Source of the DNA: Alectoria sarmentosa
Taxonomy: Eukaryota; Ascomycota; Lecanoromycetes; Lecanorales; Parmeliaceae
DNA length: 64,000 nucleotides
NCBI GenBank assembly: GCA_009733775.1
Contig: WOGZ01000076.1
Span: 1-64,000, forward strand
Direction: 5' to 3'
The first letter of the stretch is position 1, and every line of letters begins with the position of its first letter. The translations under genes were made by a program, and so were the position numbers. Positions 11,122-20,876 of this stretch are shown here, one piece after another. The notes under the pieces were generated by a model. It had not been told where the DNA came from, did no database searches, and saw only the letters and a list, made by a program, of their open reading frames with translations.

Positions 11122-12241
11122 ATGTCTGGCATTGAGATTGTGGGCTTGCTAGCAAGCGCTGCGCAGCTTGCGTTGTATAGCATAAAGATCACCACGTGCC
11201 TCTCGGAAATATGTCAACAAGTTCAAGAGGCTCCATTGAGAATCAAGCAGCACTCGGATCAAATTAAGCAGCTCGTTAGCACTGCGCAGCTTGTTGAGCG
11301 ACATCATCTTCTACAGACTGTTCAAGTTCACGCTCATATTAATGCAACCCTCGAGCAGGCGAAGACACTGTCCGCAACACTTGAACAATTGACAAAGGAT
11401 TATTCTCGCGGCACGATTCGGAGGTACTGGAAAATACTCAAAGGGGCTAAGGAAAAGGAGATTTTGGCCAATTTCGATAGGCTCGAGAAAGAGAAAAGCG
11501 CACTTCTTTTGTGTATTTCTGTGGCTCAGACGGACCTTTTGGGCAGTTTACAAGGGATCTATAAGGGGGGCATGGCTGAGAAGGAGGTAAGCTGGTATCT
11601 CCCTGATGAGGAAGGGGAACAAAGTGTAAGTTGACCACTTTGGAGTTTCTGCTAATACCAAGAAGCGTTAGCAAATCTTCTTTGGACCTTAGCTCCACGT
11701 CCCCTTTATGAGTTCTCGCTGACCGTTTTTGAAGATTGCAGTGGGCGAAATGCGCACCATCCCCAAGGAGTCGTATAGACAAGGTTCCCGCGGTGAAATT
11801 GCCAGCAGTCATCAAACGCGAAGAGGACAAGGTGAGTTTCATGGGATTATGAATCCGTTAAAGGTATTCTCGCTGACGCCGTGAACACCAGTGCCATCCG
11901 AGGAGCTGGCAGGGAACGGTGACCTTAGTCCCTCTCGACGACAGGGTGCTCCTGACCGAAGCCACGAATCTCCACAATTGGAAACACACCATGTCTATGA
12001 CAACGTTACAGCGACCACGTCTGCTCGGCTGCTGAATGGCGACGCGCTGTCCACGGATGTTACGACTCCTTCCCCCAAACACGTCTACAAGAACATCAGA
12101 GCGGAAGATCAAAGCAGCATATGGAACGGAAATGTGAGCAGCATTGTTTATTTTGAAAAGTTCTTCGGTCCACGACCCCTCGAAACACGCGAAATCATGC
12201 AAAGAGGATCTCTATGTTTGACGGTAGAGAAAGCTGTTTAA
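11122..12241 (+). CDS. SesA/HeLo-like domain protein with two HRAM amyloid repeats
   Basis: Exons 11122-11625, 11735-11831 and 11892-12241 give 316 residues in frame. The start MSGIEIVGLLASAAQLALYS is the hallmark of the SesA/NACHT_N HeLo-like helical domain that begins many fungal NLRs; it covers about residues 1-160. The C-terminus carries two 18-20 residue HET-s-type repeats 30 residues apart (about 233-252 and 263-282), joined by a Pro/Thr linker, then a tail with an aromatic FEKFFGP segment. This matches HET-S: an N-terminal membrane-active helical domain plus a C-terminal prion-forming domain. The acceptor at 11734 was chosen because the alternative AG at 11741 breaks the reading frame into the repeats. 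The likely role is executor of incompatibility or immunity-type cell death, activated by templating from the NLR at 5214-8008. That role is inferred from architecture. Confidence 0.8.
11987..12046 (+). repeat. HRAM amyloid repeat R1
   Basis: Encodes residues 233-252 of the HeLo-like protein, pattern HVYDNVTATTSARLLNGDA. It is the copy closest to the NLR motif R0. Confidence 0.85.
12077..12136 (+). repeat. HRAM amyloid repeat R2
   Basis: Encodes residues 263-282, pattern HVYKNIRAEDQSSIWNGNV. It aligns with R1 at H-V-Y, N, A and N-G, and the Tyr-to-Tyr spacing is 30 residues. Like R2 of HET-s it is more divergent in the middle. Confidence 0.8.
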
Positions 12242-13249
12242 TAAGCTACGCGCAATATGCTAGCACCAATGTTGGGATGGGCTCGGAGTTCATGCTGGCC
12301 ATAGCTTCCCCTAATGGCATGCCATTTCCAGAGTTGTTGCGAAGTCTGAATATTTGACCACATCAAAAGACCAACAACGCCCATGATCCCTTTTTTCGTT
12401 GCCCTGGAAAGAAAACCAACACTCAAACATGATGCTGCATTAGTAGTAGAAATTTATGGCATTTCTGAGAATTGCGGACTATGGCTTTACCCATAACCGA
12501 CCCTGAAAGTGATCGAGAAACCTGCCAGACACTCTTAGGGTGCCCCCGAGATTGCCGGTGACGACCTTCAAATGATCTCTAAATATTCTCCCATGGGGCT
12601 GACTCTAGGGTTATCTTGAAGGATGCCCCTCTATCTCTAGTACCCTAGAGTAATAAATAATCATTCAAAAATCGATTTTGAATTTTTGCTTTCAAAGGAA
12701 GAGTTGGTCATTGCTCCGTACGGAGGTGGGCATCAAAAGTCCTACACGCCAAAATCGTCAAGATCTTGGATAATGTTCCGCCTGAAAGCACTGGCTGGAC
12801 AACTCGCTTTGGGAGTGCTTCGGAATTGCATCTGGTTCTAGGCAGCGTACTTCGGGCCCCGGCCTATCGCACCCAAATCAGATCCCTACAGTCCAATCTA
12901 TGCCCTCCTAGGAAAAGGTTCCAGGGTCTCCAGCTACAGGGTCGCCTTCCGACATCAGGGTTAGGGCTGCTAGTAGCACTGTTTAGGACTTTTGGTGCCA
13001 CGCCAGTGCCGACCTCCCGACCTCGGTAAGGCACCGTAGTTCCAAGAATGGCAATTCTGCCGAGACAATATTGATGTTTTGCCCGCCTCGGCCGCACAAC
13101 CTCATGATAGAGCTACCTAGGTCTGCTTAGGTCCTTCAGCTTCCGCGTTGGTCAGGTGTAGTATCTAATCCTCTTTATGGCGATTATTCTCTCGTCCAAC
13201 ATGGCTCTCCGACTGCTCTATCACTTGTAACCTCGCATTGATCTGCAGA
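12242..13249. other. Intergenic, no gene seen
   Basis: No supported frame is present. A short AT-rich palindromic stretch around 12660-12690 (tcaaaaatcgattttgaa) is the only structure noticed. The 3' half probably holds the promoter of the phosphatase gene. Confidence 0.5.
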
Positions 13250-14495
13250 ATGCGTGCATTGAAGACGTTGGACGTCCTATCGATATCGCCAGTACTGCAA
13301 TGTAGGGCGTGCCGCAGCGCACCCTTCTTCACGCAGCAGACCTTCAGCCTGTACCCTCGGTTTCCTAATTATCGCCCAAGCAAGCGCAGATTCACTGCGG
13401 CTACGCCATCACAATTGCCTTCTACCCTTGGGTCAGCCCCGATTATCTCCTACCGAATTGGAGCCTCTTTCTCTGCTAAAGGACGCCGCTTCGACTCCAA
13501 GAAGGACATCTTCACCTTTAATGCCCAGGCGCAGATTACCTCCCAGCAAGAAGTGTTCACGGGACGGCCAAATAGCGGCCAGGATGCTTTCTTCGTAAGC
13601 AAGGCAGGCAACAGTAACAGCGTGGCATTTGGCGTAGCCGATGGAGTGGGCGGCTGGGCAGATCAAGGGATTGACTCCGCCGACTTCTCCCATGGCCTGT
13701 GTCAAAGGATGGCTAAGGTCGCCAGAGAACTACATTCGCCGGACAAGAAAGATCGTTGGCCTCAATATATTCTTGGTATTGCCTATCAGGAGATCGTCCA
13801 AGAGGGCAACATCGATGGTGGAGGGAGCACGGCATGTGTAGCTACTGGGGACGACGAGGGAAATCTGAAAGTGGCTAAGTGAGTCTGCAGCGGCGGCAAT
13901 CCTATGATCGAGGCTTATACATATCAACAGCCTTGGCGACTCCGGGTTCATACATTTCCGCCTGAATGCTGTCCACCACTTCTCGAACCCTCAAACACAC
14001 GCGTTCAATACACCTTTTCAGCTCTCTGTAATACCGCCAAAGGTACTTGCTCTCTCGCAGATTTTTGGTGGGAAGCAATTGAGCGATTCTCCTGAGGATT
14101 CGAATGACTCAAGTCATGAAGTACGTCATGGTGATGTTTTGATGTTTGCTACGGACGGTGTCTGGGACAACCTGACCACACGCGAATTGCTGAAGATTGT
14201 AAGTCGGCAGATGACGGGGTTCCACGCCTGGAAGACTGGTGAGAAAGGTACAACTGTATCCGAAAGGATTCACGATCTCACACAGGAGGGTGGGATTCCC
14301 AAGCAATATGAGAATAACTTACAAACCCTGTTGGCGGTCAATGTAATTGGGGAAGCTAAAGCAGCCAGTATGGACATCAAGCGGGATGGTCCTTTCGCCA
14401 AGGAGGTCCAAAAATTCTACCCCCATGAGAATTATCACGGCGGAAAAGTCGATGATGTCTGTGTCATTGTCGCTATCGTGGTGCGCAATGAGTAA
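13250..14495 (+). CDS. PTC7: PP2C-type protein phosphatase, mitochondrial (Ptc7-like)
   Basis: Exons 13250-13878 and 13931-14495 encode 397 residues. PP2C metal-site and core motifs are present: ADGVGGW (D131 in DGVGG), GGGSTACVA, LGDSG reconstituted exactly across the intron, FATDGVWDN, and DDVCVIV at the C-terminus. The first 60 residues are rich in Arg, Ser and aromatics with few acids, consistent with a mitochondrial presequence. Ptc7-class phosphatases act in mitochondria and dephosphorylate targets such as the Coq7 coenzyme Q hydroxylase in yeast. Length and motif order fit the family. The gene is upstream of and co-oriented with the Mps1 kinase gene. Confidence 0.9.
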
Positions 14496-15135
14496 TATAC
14501 AAGTCTCGAAGATGTACATAATTCCATATCATTTGGGCGGCATCTCATGACGAATAGAGCGGCATTGCAGGCGCTCCAGGGTGGGAAAATTGTCACCACG
14601 ACGAGAGGTCAAAGCTTCGACCGTTCAATGGTGAGGATGCTCGGTCATACTTTTGATAAAATTGTATGACAAACATCGTTGTACATAGGTATTTCCAAGA
14701 AGAGCGGAGCGTGAAATTCTTGAATTCAATGGCAAGAAACCACATTTTTGGGCTAGAGAAAGAGTCAAAATCAAACCACGCTATCATTTATGTATAATGG
14801 GCTTTCAAGTGTCTGTAAGTCACAGGAAAACCATCGAAACTAGTCACCATCTAGCACGCCAGAATCGTTGAAGAACTCTGAATTTCGACCTAAATACTTT
14901 GAAGGCTTCCTTCGAGCTTGGAAAGTATATGCCAAGACATTCAGTAGCCCATAGCAACAGCCGAGTAAACAAGTGCTTGGCGCCGGTCGCCGCGCGCGTT
15001 TCCGCTTCCGAGGACGAATGCTTCAATTCAACATTTCGGCAACCATGCCACACTGCTTCCTTGAGTGGCTGCTTCGCTGAAGTTTTCAGCGCAGGTAGCA
15101 ACTATGTGTTCAGCATTGCGATCAAGTCCGAATCT

Positions 15136-17730
15136 ATGACCCCGCATACAATGGCCGCCATCTCAGCAGCATCTCCAACACCTCTAGGCGCAAGCTACCT
15201 TGACCCACCAGGACACCAGAGATCGAGACAAACCCTCAGAACGCAGCCCTCGAGACCGAACCTGAAGCGCAATGTGCCCTTGACCCAGAAGTCAGACGCC
15301 AATGTATCTGCTCAACCCAGGGCATGGAAGTTCTCCATCGGAGACAGTTCGGACGACGAAGCGCCTGTGGCTCCGATGAAGTTCAGTGCTGAAGCTAAGG
15401 CTTTACTTGGAGAAGAAGCCTCAGTTTTAGGGGGATCTTCGCCATCACAAAACAATGAGAATCAGAATGGGATACCACTACAAGAGAGGGTCAATGCAGT
15501 GAGACGAAGAAGTCCAATTCCGCTGGGAGCTAGCCGCCTCAGAGAACGTACCGCATCGCCCGTCTCGTCACGATCTGGCAGTCCGCGTATTGTTCGATTG
15601 AACGTAGGCACAGTGGTACCTTCAACCCTCCGGAGGACGGAAGCAGTCGACAACTCTCCACAACAATTGCAGCAGCAACGTGACCTCATTACGCCTGCTC
15701 CTCGAACTCGAGGGCATCAGACAATCCCGCAGGTGACGAGATCCGGCAATGCATCTTCGGATGCGCGCGAACCGAGCTCTGTGAAACCTTCTTCAGCTGG
15801 GTCTGAAGCTCAAGCTTCTTCAGCTGGGTCTGAAGCTCAAGCCGAGCCTATGTCAAATTCCAGAGAGCACTCTAGCATCCACGAAACAGCTTTGCAAATG
15901 AGCAATCTCTCCATAAATAGGACAAAAGGCGAAGAGACTGGAGTACACGGATCCATGCGGATCAAGAGAGTGGGTAAGGTGACTGGTCGATATCTAAGTG
16001 GTCCTGCAAGGAGGGGCATGAAAAGGAGGCAGAGCGATGAAGACCAAAGTCCATCGCACGAGGACGCTCTCTCATCAGGTGGTGGGCAACTGCTTTCATC
16101 TGGTGAAAGAGGAGAGTCTCCGTTGCTGCAAATCGCCAATGAATCTCCCAAGGGCATTGATAGGCCTATCAGCCGACCAAAATCGCCTCAGCACGACCGT
16201 CCGCCTCACGTACGGTTTCAAAGCCAGGCTGATATTATTACCGGTAGTCCAATGCCCAGTAGCCAGGAACCACCCTTTGCTCTCATAGACACGGTTGAAA
16301 GCAAGCCACGGCCGGCCCCTTTGTCCAGCAAGGAAGGATCACAAGAGAAACGTGTCCAGCCTATATTCAAAGTACCCCCATTACCCCCGTTACCTTCACG
16401 CTTTGATCAGGAAAATGAACCTCCACCAACCTTTAAGCGAAACAAGCCCAACGGTTCCAGTTTGTCGGAGAAACAAAAGTTCAGTGTCATGTCAGACGAG
16501 AAGATGCTCATTCCTACCCCAGCGACAGTATCACCACAAAGGCCGGCCCTCGCAGTCCGAAGTCAGAACACACCGCATCGGCCAGCTCCACCGCCACCAA
16601 AGATGACAATGCTGGAGACTGCAACGGCGAACGCTGGTGCGGCCTCAGCAAGTCAGGCAAGGAAGAAGCGGAACTACATCTCAGTTAATGGCAAGCTCTT
16701 CACTCGCATGGATTGCATTGGCCGAGGAGGCAGTTCTAAGGTCTACCGTGTAATGGCTGAGAATTTCAAGGTCTTTGCTTTGAAAAGGGTCACGCTTGAA
16801 GACCAAGACGAATTAGCCATTCGCGGATATAAAGGCGAGATCGATCTTCTCAAAAAGCTAGAGAAGGTGGATCGTGTAGTTACACTCCTTGATTGGGAGA
16901 TCAACGAAGAACGACATACTCTCAGCGTCCTCATGGAGATGGGCGAGAGTGATCTGAACAGAGTTCTCACACTTCGGCTCAATTCCGAAGACGCCACCTT
17001 TGACGTGACATTTACTCGTTATTTCTGGAAGGAGATGCTTGAATGCGTGCAGGCAGTACACCAGTATGATATCGTCCATTCAGATCTCAAGCCAGCCAAT
17101 TTCCTTCTCCTGCAAGGCAAGTTGAAGCTGATCGACTTTGGAATCTCCAATGCCATCGCAGACGATACTGTCAATGTACACCGCGAACAGCACATCGGTA
17201 CACCCAACTACATGTCTCCAGAAGCTCTAGTCGACTCAAACGCTGGCGGCGGACAGCCTTCCATCGTAGGCAAGGTCATGAAACTAGGCAAACCGAGCGA
17301 TGTATGGAGCTTAGGATGCATTCTATACCAAATGACCTACGGCAAGCCTCCCTTTGCACATATCTCGGATCAGTATCGGAAGATAATGGCCATACCGAAT
17401 CCCAACCACGTCATCAGCTTCCCAGACTTTGGCGTTGGAGGCATGACTGTTCCTAGTGGTCTAATCAGGACACTCAGAGGGTGCTTGAATCGCAACCCCG
17501 CGCAGAGACCGACCGTTGAACAGCTCTTGGCATACGGCGATCCTTACCTGTATCCAGATGCAGCCGTCAAGGACACGGTCCCTGTCAGCCAGGAATTGAT
17601 CGCCAGACTGCAACACAACATCATTAAGCATGTCCGAGAGAAGGGCATGCCCAGCGACGCGGAACTGTCTACTTGGCCGGCGAAATTCTTCGCCTCGATC
17701 AAAGCGGCTGTTGAGGAGGGGAGGGCTTGA
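15136..17730 (+). CDS. MPS1: Mps1/TTK dual-specificity spindle checkpoint kinase
   Basis: This is a single long frame; from ATG 15136 the protein is 864 residues. The frame is open further upstream (to about 14899), but MTPHTMAAISAAS is the most natural start, and 15151 is an alternative. The N-terminal 500 residues are disordered, Ser/Pro-rich and include a tandem 9-residue duplication (SSAGSEAQA) at about 15788-15841. The kinase domain is C-terminal: GRGGSSKVY glycine loop, ALKR with K550, HSDLKPAN with D650, DFG with D667, and GTPNYMSPEAL. The LIDFGISNAI and IGTPNYMSPEA signatures are specific for Mps1/TTK. Role: kinetochore phosphorylation in the spindle assembly checkpoint and, in yeasts, spindle pole duplication. 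Confidence 0.92.
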   Translation: MTPHTMAAISAASPTPLGASYLDPPGHQRSRQTLRTQPSRPNLKRNVPLTQKSDANVSAQPRAWKFSIGDSSDDEAPVAPMKFSAEAKALLGEEASVLGGSSPSQNNENQNGIPLQERVNAVRRRSPIPLGASRLRERTASPVSSRSGSPRIVRLNVGTVVPSTLRRTEAVDNSPQQLQQQRDLITPAPRTRGHQTIPQVTRSGNASSDAREPSSVKPSSAGSEAQASSAGSEAQAEPMSNSREHSSIHETALQMSNLSINRTKGEETGVHGSMRIKRVGKVTGRYLSGPARRGMKRRQSDEDQSPSHEDALSSGGGQLLSSGERGESPLLQIANESPKGIDRPISRPKSPQHDRPPHVRFQSQADIITGSPMPSSQEPPFALIDTVESKPRPAPLSSKEGSQEKRVQPIFKVPPLPPLPSRFDQENEPPPTFKRNKPNGSSLSEKQKFSVMSDEKMLIPTPATVSPQRPALAVRSQNTPHRPAPPPPKMTMLETATANAGAASASQARKKRNYISVNGKLFTRMDCIGRGGSSKVYRVMAENFKVFALKRVTLEDQDELAIRGYKGEIDLLKKLEKVDRVVTLLDWEINEERHTLSVLMEMGESDLNRVLTLRLNSEDATFDVTFTRYFWKEMLECVQAVHQYDIVHSDLKPANFLLLQGKLKLIDFGISNAIADDTVNVHREQHIGTPNYMSPEALVDSNAGGGQPSIVGKVMKLGKPSDVWSLGCILYQMTYGKPPFAHISDQYRKIMAIPNPNHVISFPDFGVGGMTVPSGLIRTLRGCLNRNPAQRPTVEQLLAYGDPYLYPDAAVKDTVPVSQELIARLQHNIIKHVREKGMPSDAELSTWPAKFFASIKAAVEEGRA

Positions 17731-18231
17731 TTGAGGCTTCTAGTGCCAGGTTTGGGAAGCGGTGTTGCTGTGAAATCGCTTGATTTGGATAGAAGCATGC
17801 GGCTTTGGGTAATGAGGCACGATTCTTATTCTCTATAGCATTCAAGCGTGCCGCAGTATCCAATGGGATTGGATTTCTGAGGCATTGGATGCGGTGCGAT
17901 TTGACACTCGCGGTTGTAGATACCCTTATGTTACATCAATACCCTTTCTATAGCATACATGAGCTGAACACTCAGCCATGATTCTTATAGGCAGCCGCAA
18001 AAAGCTGACCCTTGACCCCGATACATGCCTTGGAGCGTCCTTGACGTTTGAGAATGATAACCTCTTTTGCCGCGATCACTCCTCACAATTGTTCAGAGCT
18101 CTATACCTCATTGGAGAGCCTCGTGGTTCCGCAGATCTTTATGCTCCCATCTCCAAATCTTCGCCATTCCCATACCCTCCTCCCACCAAGTCGGCGTCTC
18201 TGCCTCTCGTTTTCCCCGCAGTTCACCTTGA

Positions 18232-18954
18232 CTACCTCCCACCCTCCCCCACCAGCGTCTCCAACTCCTCTTCCTCCGCCTCAACCAACTCCCTCTCCCT
18301 CTCCTCCCTCCTCTCCTCCTCCGTCGCCAACACCCTCAGTTCCTTGACCCTCAGAATCGTAAAGCGCATCTTACTCCTCACCGTCTTGACCTTGCGCTGC
18401 CGCCTCTTCGTCTTCTCCACCACCCGCATCGGCTCCCCCTCGATCCCGACCACCACGGCCCGGCAGACAAAGGACCCCTCGTCCACGTACGGCGCCCCGC
18501 GGAAGGTGTAGTCGCGGCTGCCGATCATGCTGGCGCGGTTCAGGCGGAGGACGGTCCCGGGCGGGGCGGCGGGCATGTGGAAGGGCAGGCGCAGGGTGTC
18601 GCCGGCGGTGAGGAGGTAGGGCCGCGAGTGCAGGTGCGCGGTTATGTAATGGGGGGGTTGGGCGGCGAGGAGGGGGAGGAGGGCCAGGTTGGCGTTTGTG
18701 GGGGGGGGGAAGGGGGAACGGCGGCTCAGACGGTGCGGACGCTGCGGGGAGGGTGGGGGTGGTGGGTTGGGGACGGAGTTGGTGGGCGTTTGCGAGGTGG
18801 GTGTGTGGTTGAAGGATGCTTCTGGGGGATTGGGGTCCGTGGTGGTGGTGACGGTTGTGAGACGGGCGCGGAGGGGGAGGAGGTATGTTGGCGGTAGAGA
18901 GAGAGGTTGTGATGGTTGATGGCAGATGATTTGTCCGATATTTCGAGCGAACAT
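18232..18954 (-). CDS. MRPL49: Mitochondrial large-subunit ribosomal protein bL21m
   Basis: A 240-residue frame. The bL21 domain spans about residues 95-205: LTAGDTLRLPFHM, then VLRLNRASMIGSRDYTFRG, FVCRAVVVGIEGEPMRVVEKTKRR, and MRFTILRVKEL. The first 90 residues are Pro/Thr/Ser-rich and basic at the start, consistent with a mitochondrial targeting region. An unusual acidic tail rich in Glu/Arg (EEERREERERELVEAEEEEL) follows the domain. The coding DNA is markedly GC-rich with strong strand asymmetry, which creates long spurious frames opposite it. About 500 bp between the kinase stop (17730) and this stop shows nothing else. Confidence 0.85.
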   Translation of the reverse strand: MFARNIGQIICHQPSQPLSLPPTYLLPLRARLTTVTTTTDPNPPEASFNHTPTSQTPTNSVPNPPPPPSPQRPHRLSRRSPFPPPTNANLALLPLLAAQPPHYITAHLHSRPYLLTAGDTLRLPFHMPAAPPGTVLRLNRASMIGSRDYTFRGAPYVDEGSFVCRAVVVGIEGEPMRVVEKTKRRQRKVKTVRSKMRFTILRVKELRVLATEEERREERERELVEAEEEELETLVGEGGR

Positions 18955-19560
18955 GTTGGCAAAATGGCTTGGTCGTTATGTTGGAGTCAATGGTGGTTTC
19001 AGAGCTTCGGAGGTGGAGTTGAATAACTTCAATTTGATGCCAAGCCTTGTAGGGCTGAGAGTCTACTGAAGTTTGGTCTCTCTTGTACCATCATGCTTTT
19101 GTGGTGGCATTCCTTTTGGAAGACGGTATGAACATGGTCAGTTCGGGAGATTGGCTACAGTGTCTTGGCTCGAGCGTCGTCTTTGTACAATTATTGATTA
19201 GCTGCAGCCCGTATACACTTTCTTTTGAGACAGAATTGAAGCTAATGAATGTATTTCCCATTCAATTCCTGTCCTTCCACCACCCCGGGACTCATCATAG
19301 ATCGGAGACCTGGCTCCCGTTGTCCCTCAGTGTTTGACGGGGTAGCTCTCTCCCTTTCCACCATTCGATGAAATATCAATCCTCCACTACGTCGCAGCAC
19401 GGAGCACGATGCCTCTCTTTTCCTCTTCTCAGGGGGAAGTCCGACCAATTCCCTTTCTGCGCCGGACAAGGTACGGCCCCAAATGGTTTCTTCTCCGGTA
19501 TAGTGTGATACCAACAAAATCGGAAGCGCAGTAGCGTTCGCCATTGCAATTCTTTCAAGA

Positions 19561-20112
19561 TCATAGCTTCGCTGCTACGTCAATCCACAAGGATTCTGCT
19601 GCAGCTAGAACGGTCCCTTCTCCATTCTTTAATGACGCTTCAAAGTAGCATTTACGCCCTTTGGCCTCCCGAAGCGTTGCCGTAGCAAGGTAAATCCCAG
19701 GCGTAGGGACAGCCTTCAGATAGTTGATATTCAAATTTGCCGTAACCATGAAGCTTTCTGCACCCTCAAACCCCAGACTCTTATTTACTAGTCCTAAAAT
19801 ACCCATACACTCATCGAGTATGACTCCAATGATTCCACCGGCGACGAGATGAGCATAGCCATTGACGCCCGGGCCCAAGCTTAGCAAATTGTAGATTTCA
19901 CGCACACGGGTGGCGCCGGCGGCCGGTCTTTGGTAAAATGTCAACCAAGACCGTATGGTCTTGTCCGTCTTCAGTGTCACGGCAACGAGCTCATCCTCCG
20001 TGCTTTCCTTTCTCCGGCGAGAGGGCGTAGGGACGACGACGATATCCGTTTCTGATAACAGCTTTGCACACCAGGGTATCGAGTGGAAGTACTCTTGGTC
20101 GGGGTCTGGCAT
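19561..20112 (-). CDS. HotDog-fold thioesterase family protein (PaaI/4HBT-like)
   Basis: This intronless frame encodes 183 residues. The C-terminal two thirds match the HotDog thioesterase pattern: NGYAHLVAGGIIGVILDECMG (catalytic-loop GG and the helix Asp/Glu), then TANLNINYLKAVPTPGIYLATATLREAKGRK and AESLWIDV. The N-terminal MPDPDQEYFHSIPWCAKLL is typical of fungal paralogues that act on acyl-CoA-type thioesters, though the substrate is not known. No targeting signal is evident. The start was chosen as the first in-frame ATG giving the conserved IPW segment. Confidence 0.8.
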   Translation of the reverse strand: MPDPDQEYFHSIPWCAKLLSETDIVVVPTPSRRRKESTEDELVAVTLKTDKTIRSWLTFYQRPAAGATRVREIYNLLSLGPGVNGYAHLVAGGIIGVILDECMGILGLVNKSLGFEGAESFMVTANLNINYLKAVPTPGIYLATATLREAKGRKCYFEASLKNGEGTVLAAAESLWIDVAAKL

Positions 20113-20270
20113 CTTCCCAATACTCGCAATGAATGGACGAAGGTGTTCATAGCCGTGGACATGGACAGTAGCGAGGGGCCAGTGTGGGTTGACGTCTAGC
20201 TTGGGATGAAAGGGACGGCCTTTTCGAATTGCAGCTTAGTCTGGCATCAAGCCCACGTTCTGAGCACGTT

Positions 20271-20301
<31 letters not shown>

Positions 20302-20303
20302 AG
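20271..20303. repeat. (GAGCCT)n microsatellite
   Basis: About five hexanucleotide copies of the ctgagc register, in the intergenic space upstream of the thioesterase gene. Confidence 0.8.
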
Positions 20304-20876
20304 AACTGCGTTGAACCTCGAGGCAGGCGCTGGCGATGTTCACCTTCCTCATTGGTGCCTCGATTATCGACTTTGATGGAATCGTCGTGGGAAGCTGCTG
20401 AGTGCGGACTTGGCCGCGCCGCTAGTCTAGCTTGCTATTGACAGATGCCCCTCGGCCTCGGATTCAAGGCAGACGAGGCAGAGCGCTCAAGAAAAGACTT
20501 CCTTCTACTTTCATTGTCTGATATCTTGATGCCTCAGTCACAACTCACATGGTAAAAAAGTGCTGATTCTCCAGTGTGATCCCTGTCCTGTTTCCTACCC
20601 TCTAGCATGATAGAAGTTCGTCAAGAATTCTTTTTCAGCTTCCATCATCCCAACAGTCATGCGCTTTCGGCTATGCCAGTGCCAGTGGGCTGAGTCTTTT
20701 CTGCTATTCTCTCAAAGTGACTCAATGACTCTTATAAGAATACATTGTTAGCTAGCGTGACTCATTCCAAAGTATTTTCCTTATATATCTGCAATTTACC
20801 TCGTATTACAGCAAATCGCTACATATTGCAGTGTGCTGCGACTTGGCGCTCAAAAGAAATTCCGAAAAGTTTCGAG

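Noticed and set aside
14899..15135. N-terminal extension of the Mps1 frame
   Set aside because: The extra 79 residues lack conservation-like features and the MTPHTMAAIS start fits better; the region is more likely 5' leader.
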